Assembly (NCBI GenBank): GCA_030141605.1
Contig: JAQGDQ010000024.1
Span: 577,501-641,500 of the forward strand
Length of the DNA stretch: 64,000 nucleotides
Source of the DNA: Tubiluchus corallicola
Taxonomy: Eukaryota > Priapulida > Priapulimorpha > Priapulimorphida > Tubiluchidae
Reading direction: 5' to 3'
Shown: piece by piece, positions 1 through 11,200 of the stretch
How positions within the stretch are numbered: position 1 is the first letter of the stretch
How the letters are laid out: each line of letters starts with the position of its first letter
Made by a program: the position numbers and the translations under genes
The notes under the pieces: model-generated
The model's database searches: none
Seen by the model: only the letters and a program-made list of their open reading frames with translations
Told to the model about the DNA's origin: nothing

Positions 1-137
1 ACACAGTTTTACCAATTGTGAATAAAATACCACTGCATAGTATGATACGTTCCAAGTACTTGAAATAACGAAATGTCGAAAATATGCTCGAATGGTGGGA
101 CCTCAAGTACGAATTTTCAGTGCTCAATGTGACTTAC

Positions 138-1690
138 CTACGAAATCGTACGGACAGATGCAGGTGAAATATGGCCCCGCTCCATGTGGATCGCAGATTC
201 CTCCATTTCTGCAAGGACTGCTAGCACAAGGATTGTCGTGATACTGACACTGGTTGCCAACTGTCCCACGGGGGCAGATGCACTTGTAACCATCATAGGA
301 TTCATAGTCCCTAAAAACAAGTCCCTAATCTGATGCGGAACATTTCTCAACAAATTGCCTCTCAGAACATTAATAACCACAATATCTCCATCTTTACAAT
401 ATTCTTGGCAAACGCGAGCTGTATTATAATGCGGCTAGGACAATGAGGCCTAGGCCTACCAGCACTAACATTGTCCACATATTTCCTTGTTATAGATTCT
501 GAGCAACCAGACACATCATAACTGGAATTAATTGGTAAAATGGGAGTGCGTGACAGTATGTATTATCTGTTTCCTACAATAACGTGTTTGAATTGCAAAA
601 TAAATATCTAATCTCAAAATGTCCCATTAGAAAAAGATCAGTTACAATTTACAAAGTGTTCAAGTTATCATATATTTAGTCTTGAAATATCCAGTGCCTA
701 TTATTCTAAATATTCAGATTCATGTGAAACGATCAAGTTATAAAACGAGCGGGGCTCATGGACCATACAGTTAATGAAAACCCGTCTGTTGCTTGGCTTC
801 ATTGGTTTGCTGAACAAGTAAATCTTGTCTATCCCTGATATGCAGTTTAAGCCTGCTAACCTAAAACAGTATTTGGTTTTATGATATTTTGATATTTATG
901 GTATTTTGATATTGATAATGTTTTGGAAGCTCATTAACTAACTTCATGGAATCCCAGCTATGCGAGTAAATCAGTGTCGATTATTCTTACAGGCAAATTG
1001 AAAGGTGCGCGGTAAAAGTGACACAGGAAAAAATGCTGCGGGAAAAATAGCACAAATGGCACAGGAAGAATGATGCAAATGGAAAAGTAAAAAAATGGCA
1101 GATATATTATTTTGATGTAGTTGATTTCGGCAATAAAAGTTGAAAGCAGATTTCTGCCAAAGTCGAACATTCCTAAACTTATTCGTCTGATTCTTCTGAA
1201 CACCAAGACAAACAAGCAAACATAAAAATTTAACTGTATTGCTGTTATACAGAGCATAAACTAGCAAAAGTCTGGCAAAATATTTGTTCATTAAATATAT
1301 TTATAACCAGTGATTATACCCCGCTGTAACCCTGACCCTAAACACATATTTTACTAAGAGTTCCAGAGTTTCCTGTGCCATTTTCACCTACTTTTTCATT
1401 TGTGCCATTTTTTCCTGTGCCATTTTTTGCTACATTCAAATTTAAATTTACCATCACATTATGCACATTGCAATGGAACCTTACCTTTGGCAAAATCCTC
1501 CATTTGTGCACGGATTAGGGTAGCATACGGAATCGCCTGGTTGACGATTTCTGTCGTAATAAAGTCCACGTCCCTTGTCAGTATATGTATCGAATACTAT
1601 TTCTCGCCTGTACGGAAATTGGTAAGCTCTTCGTTCACTTTTGCACAAAGTAAGCATTGCAAAGAACGTTACAAGACAAAACAACTTCAT
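138..1690 (-). CDS. Secreted EGF-repeat protein, 5' part (partial)
   Basis: Two exons on the minus strand are visible: 1690-1485 and 310-138, with GT-AG junctions (donors at 1484 and 137, acceptor AG at 311-312). The chosen start, ATG at 1690, opens a clear signal peptide (MKLFCLVTFFAMLTLCKS); another in-frame ATG lies 11 codons upstream at 1723 but would put basic residues before it. After a linker of about 35 residues come EGF-like domains. The first has the pattern CYPNPCTNGGFC...CICPRGTVGNQC and spans the intron. The second has NPCASSPCRNGGIC...CICPYDFVG and continues beyond the left edge. The last visible exon ends in phase 1, the usual phase for EGF exons. Such proteins are extracellular matrix, ligand or receptor components. 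The family cannot be named without the rest of the gene. Confidence 0.85.
1001..1435. repeat. Inverted repeat with an AATGGCACAGGAA-like motif
   Basis: This lies in intron 1 of the EGF gene. The left part (about 1001-1110) has several purine-rich versions of aaatggcacagga on the plus strand. The right part (about 1370-1435) has the same motif on the opposite strand (tttcctgtgccatttt, repeated). The two could fold on each other. It may be a degraded terminal-inverted-repeat element, but I see no target-site duplication. Confidence 0.5.
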
Positions 1691-2726
1691 TTTCACAGTT
1701 TTTCTTGTGAGGAAGTGTAGCAATGCACCGCTTTTCTAAAAAAGCCCCAACGAAACCAGGACAGTGATAGGCGTATCAATCATGGAACAACTGTTTTTAG
1801 GTATATCACAAGGTCACATGCTAGATTTTTACTTTAAATCAGACCGAAGCCATGAATGAATGACTAACTACAGTATTAACGAAAGTTTTGCACTGTTGAC
1901 CAGCCCTCACCACCCTAGTATACCTCGTTGGCTCGACAACCGTATATTGTAAACAGGTCGAGGATGGAAAATTGGCATTAAACCTCGCCCACCCACAGTG
2001 ACCATCATGTACGATGTAGGTGAAAAAATTGTTTTAGGATTTCGACTAATAGGTTTTTACGACTTGACAATACAAGTAAATTAGAATAACTTTTAGCTAT
2101 TTCCTTCACATAAAAAAGAAAGTTGTGCATCAGAATATGTTATAAGTTACAGGTCCTGTTGCTTTCTTTCTTTTTCTTCTCGTTTTTAACCAATTTAATT
2201 AACGATTAAAGCTTAATTAATTTTTACACTGAACGAAATTTAGCTATTCTCTTTACAACAGTATACCAGCAGTAAATTGTGACGAGAAGCCGGAGAAGGA
2301 CACCAAAGTGCATCAATTCTGCAATTAAGGTATATCCTAACGTTACTAGAACAGTGAGTAAGTAAACAATCAAGTCGCTGCGAGAAGTAAAGATGTCGTT
2401 TTACATGGTGGGCATAGACCCTGTGGTAATAGGCCTACTGCTCAATATTCTTGTACAATATCGAGAAAAAGGCTACACTCAGTGGTACAACAAAAGAAAC
2501 CAAAGCAATTTTTCTGAAATAACGAACACCTGCGTATGGGAGGGAGCTTCACAAATGGGGGGCTTCACCCATACGCTTCTCTGTGTATATTAATTAGTGG
2601 TCACTGGCTGGCTGTCTACTGTACTGCCTCTGCCTTATGTAACGCCATGGCGAGGCTCGTATTTGCTACACTACAACGGCGCTCAAGCTTACCATACAAT
2701 TTACCTTACAAAGTTATAGGTTACGC
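1691..2726. other. Intergenic stretch with no recognised feature
   Basis: This AT-rich spacer lies upstream of the EGF gene and must contain its promoter. I see no open frame with family resemblance and no repeat that I can delimit. Confidence 0.5.
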
Positions 2727-4460
2727 GCTTGCGGTCCCGTCTGAAAGATGCTTTAAAGCAATTGCAGCTGTTACGGTTGCAGCTGGCAATTTGTTCCATG
2801 GGTTAACAACATGAAGACAAAAAATGGGAATGGATATTAGTTCGAGAATAAGAAACAAACATTTTCTAGTGATGTCCACAGAGATAGCGAGACAGTCGAG
2901 AAAAGAAACCATCTTCCAGCAGAACAGTTAGGACACTGGCGATTTTATAAAAGTTCATAAGATCTACAGTTTCGCGCCGATGTTCGAGAGGTCATTAACC
3001 AGACGAATGGATCGCAATCGATTTCTTTCAAGAGCACTCTTGAATGTCGGGTACTGGGGCGACCGTACAACAAAGGCATATTCAAGAATAGGTCGAACAA
3101 CTGCTTTATAAAAATTGATGTTCACAGATGCCTTTTGCGAAACAACATATTAATCATGCAAATACCTCGATTAGCTTATGTGGCAATATTATTGATATGA
3201 ACATTCCACTTTAAAACATTGGTGACTGTGAACGGAATCTTCAAATCTTTGATGGAAATTTTTTCTTCAGTGGCGCCATCCTTAAGATAGTATGGGATAT
3301 TCGTCCGGAGTCGAATGTGAAGATGACTTTTGTTTTTCTTGAGTTCCATTAGGCATTTATCACACCATCTTTCCATTTTACTGAGGACAAGTTGTTATAA
3401 ATGTCAATCGTTGTCATACCAAATTGGATGATATGGCTTTAAGTCATCAACGTATAAAGCTAATGAAGTCCCAGAAGATACCCACTCAGTGATATCGCTA
3501 ATAAAGATTAAAAACAGTATGGACCACTTAATGTCCTTTGAGGTATTCCACTACAAACTTGCTTCCATTCTGTTGTTGTGCTATTCATAACAGCTCGCTC
3601 GTGACGACTTGCCAAAAAAACTAACAAAACCAAGCTAAAAGATGTGCTCTGATACTGACATTTTCCATCTTTACCATGAGCCTTTGACGAGGCACAGAAT
3701 CATAGTTTTTTTTTTTAAAGTTGAGGTACAGGATGTCAATGCCAGGCGATGATGGGTAATTGAACCACTGAGTACAGTCATTCAAACAGAGCCGGATTAA
3801 GATGTGTTGGTGCCCTAAGCACACAAAGCACCTGGTGCCCCGGCTGTCTCCTTTGCCCCGCGTCACACTTTTCGTAGTTTACAGCATACGTATTGTGATA
3901 CAAATTAATATGCGACATTGTTCATTGCTCTTATAGGATTTATGTCACTTAAATTCTCTATTCACTTCAGAACGAAATTTTAATTATATTAATTTGTTTG
4001 ACTGAAAAAAGAATAGTCTGTACTGAGCAAACAGTAGTTAGGTGTCCACCAAAACTTGTTATTAACACTATTCATTTCATATTTTTAAGAGACCTTTACA
4101 GAGTTGCGTTTGTGGATTTTTGGAAAACAAAGACCTTTATGACATGCTTGAACGACAATCGTCGGACCAAGTCTCCTGTAGTCTTCTGCTTCACATTTTG
4201 AATTGTGAAAGACTTTTATGGCCTCATTAAAGTTTTATCTGTTTTGTTTGTTTGTTTATTTTGCTAGCTTGGTGCCCCCTGAGCCTTGGTGCCCGTGAAG
4301 CCTGAGCACGTGCTAAGTCTGCATTCAAGTGAGCAAGTTAGTAATTGTAGACCTGTGGGGAAGAGAACCATGCTGATTTTTACGTATTTGGTTAGTTCTA
4401 ATCAGGAACCACGGAACCACAGTTATCATATCACGTTAAATTTTGCAATAGAACTGTTTT
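2727..4460 (-). mobile_element. Decayed non-LTR retrotransposon (LINE), reverse transcriptase part
   Basis: Read on the minus strand in shifting frames, the region has the usual order of LINE reverse transcriptase blocks. NQHGSLPHRSTITNLLT lies near 4340-4400, DILYLNFKKKNYDSVP near 3700-3745, SGIPQRTLSGPYCF near 3510-3560, a YVDDL-type block near 3445, LKWNVHINNI near 3180-3210, RPILEYAFVV near 3060-3090, and the tail motif VNPWNKLPAATV near 2765-2805. Stops and frameshifts show it is dead. It is interrupted by a DNA element at 3787-4321. The clade is not resolved (jockey/CR1-like by motif wording). Confidence 0.8.
3787..4321. mobile_element. hAT-like DNA element nested in the LINE
   Basis: The left end reads CAGAGCCGGATTAAG and the right end GCTAAGTCTG, so both termini have CAG. 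It is flanked by near-identical 8-bp direct repeats (cattcaaa at 3779-3786, cattcaag at 4322-4329), the duplication length of hAT transposons. Both ends carry GGTGCCC motifs. Removing the element and one flank brings the two halves of the LINE reverse transcriptase back together. It has no transposase, so it is non-autonomous. Confidence 0.65.
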
Positions 4461-4528
4461 AAAAGTTGGGAAATATGTAATCCAGCCTATGCTATAAGAA
4501 AAGGTAACACAAAAAATAGTGTTATAGG

Positions 4529-4933
4529 TAGGGGTCAACATCGAACGTTCAAGTTCAAACGTTCGAATTCGATTCAAACGAGTTCTTTAGTTAGAATTCA
4601 ATTCGAACCTAAAATTTTTCATTCGAATAATTCAGCACTTCAGCCACATACGTTCTTTATCATTAAAATGTTTGAAACAGCATGAAATTAGCACAATTTA
4701 GTTGCAGGTTCTGTGCCAAATTTTTTAACAAACCAATAGTGATTTTACTGCAGAACAAAATCAAGTAATATGCATAGTTTTTGTAACTTTTTACTACTGG
4801 TTCGAAAATCGTTCAAACTCAATTCAAATTCGATTCTATATTAGAAATTCTAAAATTCGGTTCGATTCGAATTCGAAAGTTGCAAGTTCGATTCAATTCG
4901 AATTCATTTTCTGGTAGGGAATGTTCACCCCTA
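4529..4933. mobile_element. MITE with TAGGGGT terminal inverted repeats, copy 1
   Basis: The left end is TAGGGGTCAACATCG; the right end GAATGTTCACCCCTA is its imperfect inverse. An exact 8-bp duplication, gttatagg, flanks it (4521-4528 and 4934-4941), as expected for hAT-type insertion. Both ends have subterminal TTCGAATTCGATTCGA-like runs able to form hairpins. It has no coding capacity. Confidence 0.8.
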
Positions 4934-4941
4934 GTTATAGG

Positions 4942-5148
4942 TAGGGGTCAGTATCGAACGTTCGAATTCGATTCGAGCGAGTTTTTTTTAGATCGAATTC
5001 GATTTGAACCTAAATCTATAGATTCGAATAATTCAACACTTCACGCACATGCGTTCTTTATTATTAAAATGATTGAAACATCATGCAATTAGCATAATTT
5101 AGCTCTGATTTCTGTGCACAATTTCGAATTAGAGAATGCTCCCCCCTA
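4942..5148. mobile_element. MITE with TAGGGGT terminal inverted repeats, copy 2
   Basis: This is a second, shorter member of the same family as 4529-4933. It starts TAGGGGTCAGTATCG and ends GCTCCCCCCTA. Its left flank is the shared duplication gttatagg (4934-4941); its right flank is attatagg (5149-5156, 7 of 8 identical). It ends about 130 bp before the CDC123 start codon, so it may overlap the promoter. Confidence 0.75.
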
Positions 5149-5275
5149 ATTATAGGACCTTTAACATTGGGCGCAGAGAATACTACGAACACCACGAAGG
5201 GAATCAACATTGACTGTTTGCGGCTTACTCCGCGCAGCATGTCAGCCTGTGATTTCTGTGCAGAGTTTGAGGATT

Positions 5276-8200
5276 ATGAAAATTAAAAATGTTAGAAATT
5301 GTATTTTTTCTGCTTGGTACTTCAAGTTTAACCATCTTACAATCGAAAGGCGAGTTCCGTGTGTTGCCAATTATTGCTTAATTTATTATGATTAACCTTT
5401 CTAAATAATGTACAAATGAAATAGCTGAAAAAAGTTGTACTAATTACTATTATAGTATTAATAATAGTAATATTAGGGACTTGGAAGTAATGATTTTCAC
5501 TGGCCTCAATTTTGGAATGTGCGTCGGTCGGAGTATGCGTTGTATGGTCGTCCCAGTCAAGAATACTCTTGAAAAAACAGGATAGACGTACCTGTCTTGC
5601 TATTGACTGTTAACCTTGTGAACTGCTTCGAAATAATTTGTGGAAACAATAGGACAAAAACAGACTTTTCCTGGCTTCACAGAGTTCTTTGTGGTCGTAA
5701 GTCTAAGTTATTTATGCAACCAGCTAGATCTCACTTCTTTGAGCATTGTGTAGTTTGGCCATGGAATTATCCTGCGGCCATCAGTGCTTCATCAGTTGAC
5801 AATTTCAAAGGGTATTTGAGAGAGGACCATTAAGAGATAGTTACCGTCTACATCCTTATTTCTTTGGATAAGGTATAAATGAGGAATTTAAAGGAAAGGA
5901 GAAGTCACGTAGCATGTTTATTTACGTGGAATTTACCTGGAAAGACCTACCACACCGTCATCGTCATTTCTTTGGAGATTCTTCATACTTCTTTGCGAGA
6001 TCCTTGAGTTCAAAAGCCCAGTATAAATGGTTATAGATGCACATTAAATATGGCAGCACTGCAAGCCATTACAGTGCATTCCATTTGCATCTTCCATCTC
6101 TTCGATGTATGGCTATATTTTGTTCTTTAATTCAACTTGTTTGCAGCATCTATTGCAGTTTGTGGCAGTCTATTCCAATAATTTATTACTTGCTGGGAAT
6201 AGAAGTTCCTATGTATCTCCAGTCTTGTATGATGTTTAAGCAATTGCGGTTGTGTCATTTTTTTACCCATGTCTTCGTTTGGGACATTATTGTTTGCATT
6301 GATGTCAATGTCATTTAAAAACTTGTACATCTACAGCAGATTCTGCATGTTGCTAGTGCCTGTTAAGTGCTAATGAAGCATGTGCAGTAGGTGCGAAAAT
6401 GATCTCGCAATCAAAAAAATATGAATAAGCTTGTATTATGAACTCTTGTTTATTTATGTGTTTACAGAGCACTCACATCTTCCTGCTGTACACATAACAA
6501 TGTCTGCAGTCACAGGTTTGCCAATCTCTTGCAGTAAGATTTTTTTGTTGAATCGCAGAGTTTAGCAGTTGTTCTCTATACATGCTTAATTTAGCATCTT
6601 GCACGTAATACATATTTCAGATTGGTGATGCGTACTTTATAACTGGTCTGCTTATAGATTTGTGAAAAGGTAGAATCACTGTTGTAGGCATACTGCTAAA
6701 GTTCCTACTTATCATTCCAAGTAGCTGATTAGCCTTCAGCTATTTCCACTTATATTTAGTGCTGGTTTAAGACCATTGCTTATTTAAATAGTAAAGTCTG
6801 TTTCTTCCCTAACTTTGACAAGTAGGTTTTCATTGACATTATAGTCCTGACATGGGTTGCCATTTAACCAACATGCATTACCTTGCATTTATTCAACTGA
6901 AACATCATTTGCCAGTCTGCTGACCACTGAAAAAATAATCTGATTAATTGTCTGAGTTCCATTAAGTCATCTATAATGCCGACTTTTCAAACATTTTACT
7001 GTTATCAGCGATTGTAGGTAAAAGTAGGAATTTCTTCGTCAATATTAATTATGAAAATATGGAACAAAATAAGTCCCAGTCCTATGCAAACAAAATCTAT
7101 TTTTGTGTTTATTTCTACGTCCCAGAAAAAATAAACATATTCTAATAGGAAAAAAGGAATAATTTTAATTTGCAAGAAGAAACATTCGTAAAAGCTCTAT
7201 TTTAAAGGGATTTAAAAAGGACTCACTGGAATGACTGGAGTAAATGGCGATGGTGTACTTGATAAATTCGGTTTTAAGGTTGTCCAACATAATGTTTAAA
7301 GAGTAATATAGTAAATATAGTAAAATTTAGTGATAGAGAAACAGAAAACTTCAGAAAAAGAGAGCGACAAACAATAGAAAGGAAAAGCAAATGTAGGAAA
7401 ATATTTCTAAATTTGCTATCACCGCTGCTGCTGTTGTGTGCACAAATTGTAGAGTGAAAGGATTATAGGCTTGCTGGAGAACATATAAAGGAGATATGGG
7501 TTATGCTAGTTCTTTTAACATTTGGATAATTAAATAAATAATTCCAACATTAAAAAGTGTAATTAAAAGTGTCAGTTATAAGAACTCCCGTATTTTGGAG
7601 AATACACTCTCAGTCTACTTGCCTTTAAATTCAAAGTCTAAAATTTTTGTTCTTTGCTCTTAATAATTTATAATTCTTTCTTTTCTCTAGTGTCGTGATA
7701 CCACTGCCAAAAGATGTTTTAGAGTATTTATTGGATGATGGCTGTCTTCTGCTCCCACATTCGTAAGCATCTTAGCAGCATTTGAGTATTTGTACTATCT
7801 ACCTCTCACTTTCTCAGAATTGTATACAATGTAAAATATGTTATTCATCTTTGTATTCTTTTTTGGCAGTTTTTATATGCTGTTTACGTTGTGCTTAATT
7901 AGTGATTATAATCTTTGTTGTATAATTTTTCTGTGCATTACTAAATGCATTAATGTAAAGTCCAAAGAATAATTGAACTTTTTAGGCAATAAGTAAGTGA
8001 CTTTTTTGAGTTCTGCTCTTGTGATGCTTGACATGTGTTCTGAGCTTTACATATTTTGGCTTTAGAAAGCCTTAAACATTTTATTAAACTGCACAGGCTG
8101 CAAAGCTTTTAACACAGTTATAGATCTTGTTTGTAAAAAAAAACTAGAAAAAAAGCATGACAAACTAGTGATCTCATAGTGGTAAAGAGGGACTTATTGG

Positions 8201-11200
8201 AGTTATAACTTAGAACTTTAGTTTTTGCGTAACATTGTTTATTCAATACCTGCTTGAGTTATATATGTATATAGGTAATTTAGTTATGTATGTGTGTATA
8301 TTCATCTCTGCATGTGTACATGTATGTGTTTATAAATACATACATATGTTTCACTGACTTGATTATTATAATATTTTTGATGATTATGTATTGTGATGCT
8401 ATTTGCTTTGATGACTATTTTCCTAACCAAAAAATGTGTTAATTAAATTGTGCATTTAATTGTGTGACTTATTAATTACTGATACATTGGTAGTCACCAC
8501 TTGTCAGAGTATTATAATCTAAAATATTTTTTAATTTTTACTATATTGTGTGAAATTTGTTTTTTTGTGCAGATCAACTACAGACACCAGTGCAGATGAT
8601 AACAAAGCTGATGATGATAATAGTGATGCTGAAGATGATGAGGTTTGTTGTGCTTTTCAATTACTTTTCTTTTTGTTAAATAATAATAATAATAATAATA
8701 AGTTTTTTGTTGGTATGACAGTTTTCTTAACATTTTCGAAATCTGGTTTCAGTTTAGTTGTAACAAAGTACTCGAATACTATTTACGTGCAAACTCATAT
8801 ATTTTAATCGTATCGTTTGTAATGATCCGTAATATAGTGAAGATATTATGAACTAGTCGCAGATGACTTACATGTGGACTAATACTTTAATAAGCAAGTT
8901 TAATATTTGCTCTGCTAAAGTCAAAGTTCCTTCCTTCTGAAAGTAACTGTTACAAGTACTTTTATTGTGGGTTTATCACTATGGGTTAATTTTGACACAA
9001 ATCTGCAGAAGCTCGAGTTGCCATATAATGAATAAGTATTGTTTAAATTATAATTTGATTAGAAATGCATTTTAAATACACATGGACTTCTTGCCATTTC
9101 TTTATGACACACATGTGCTATTGTCTTTTTATCGAGACTCTGCACTGTGCTGTTGATTCTGATGTGCAACATACTTTTCATTTCTAAATTGTGAGTGTTT
9201 TACTCGGCTGGTGTGAGGTAGTTCTGTATAATTTCTGGTGATGTATTTAGTAGAATTACAATATTCTTTGTCCATTTGCATAATTGTTTATTTTAGCATA
9301 GTTTTTGTGCTTTCACTAAAAGGTGTGTTAAACAAATTTTGCAGAATGCTAATCTACAATGCCTCAATACTATATTTAGTTTTTACTATTTTTGTTGTGT
9401 TGATTTATGAGCTAATAAGTCAATCATAAATAAATCAAATTTTGTTTGCACTCATTATCACAGTAAGATGAAGGCATGATTGAGAATGATGAAATGATGA
9501 AAAACTAATAAAGTGTTTGACTTTTTCAGCATGAAGTTGCTTTATTTTTCATCAACATTTATGTAGTTTTATGCAGCAAAAATGCAAGATTCGCATTGAA
9601 ACATTGTGAGTGAAAATGTCACTTTGCTAAAACAAGTTATGTTACTTTTACTGTGTCAAATTGTTTCAAATGTTTAAGTTGTTTCACTTGCACAATATTA
9701 GGAGCTTCTGTAAGATATTCTTTTATCCTGAAGCTTCTAAAATGATTGTGTTTTTTAGGATTGGCATTCAGAAAATCTGAATGATGCTGATTTGCCACAT
9801 TATCCTGAATTTGATGAGCAGGTTAGTAGCGCAGTAGCCGAACTAGGTGGAGCTGTGTTTCCAAAACTTAACTGGAGTTCTCCAAAGGTAATGAAACTTT
9901 GCTTAGTATACTTGTTAGGCTATTCTCATATAAATGTTTAGCACATTGGTGTAGTGTAATTCGCATACAGTACAGGGTTTTTAATTACCTGTGTAAAACC
10001 TAAATGACAATTTCTGTGCATTTTATTCAGTTTCTCATTTAGAAATGTTGGCATTGGTCAGAATCCCATGTAAGTCAACACAGCTTGGTGTTTCAAAGAT
10101 CTTCCATTTTTTACTGTTTGTTTTCGTGTTTCTATGTATTCCATGTTTGTAGAACAGGGCCTATTCATCAGAGTTTTTCAAAGGGATATGAGCAGTGGCG
10201 GCTCGTAGCTAAAGTTAGTGGGGGTGCTGCAAATTTAAAAAAAAATTAACCATTGTTTTCATACTGTGTAAAATGAAACAAACATGTAATTTTAATGTTG
10301 TAATTGTAATTTTAAACAAACAAACAAATTTATACGTAAACTTGATAATTTTAAAAAAAGTATTGTTTTCTTACGCATAGCCTAAATTGTCGCAGTTCAA
10401 GAATATGCCTGTACACGACAACTGACAACACGTACTGCTTGAGTGATAGTACCCTTCCTACCTAAACTACAGCGCCTTATCTCAGGCATTGCACCTGGCT
10501 GCAAGCGCACCATGTTGCATGGGCTGTGAAACAAATTGTACTTCTCTCACATGCTCCGGTTCAGCACAAGTATAAATAAAGAACTAAAGAAAAAGACATA
10601 TTATATTGAATATTATTGATAATAATGAGTGAAAACAGGGTGTGCTGGAGTACCACAATACCTCTACACGAGCCGCTACTGGATATGAGATTTCACTTCT
10701 TTTCCTTTTACGTTGTTGTTCAACTTTTGGTAACTTGTTTAGTTTTAGCTGTCGAACTGAGATACTTATCTGTGTTGCTAGGTAGTAAAACTCGTAAACA
10801 TACTTTATGTATATAATTTTTCAGGATGCAAGTTGGATAGCTTTTGGTAATACGTTGAAGTGTAAAACTCCTTCAGACATTTATCTGCTGCTTAAAAGTT
10901 CAGACTTCGTCACACATGACCTGACACAGCCGTAAGTTTAAAGTTACATTTGTCAGTAAGTAAAGCACAGCTTCTAGGGCATTTGAAAGGCTTTGTATGT
11001 TAATCCAGCCATATACAGTCCAGTTGATTCATAGTCTGACACTTAGTGTACGTAATGAAATTTACCTTTTACATTTAGCTTTCAACGAAATGTTATTTTT
11101 TCAGTGCTTAAATTTCCTGTTTAGTGTTTGTTGGTGATTTTGTTAATCGATTTATCCCTACCATAAAATGTGTAACCATAAAATTGTGTTACCATAATGC

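Noticed and set aside
138-380. 80-codon frame overlapping the EGF exon
   Set aside because: It is a shadow frame; the true frame gives regular EGF cysteine spacing and valid splice sites.
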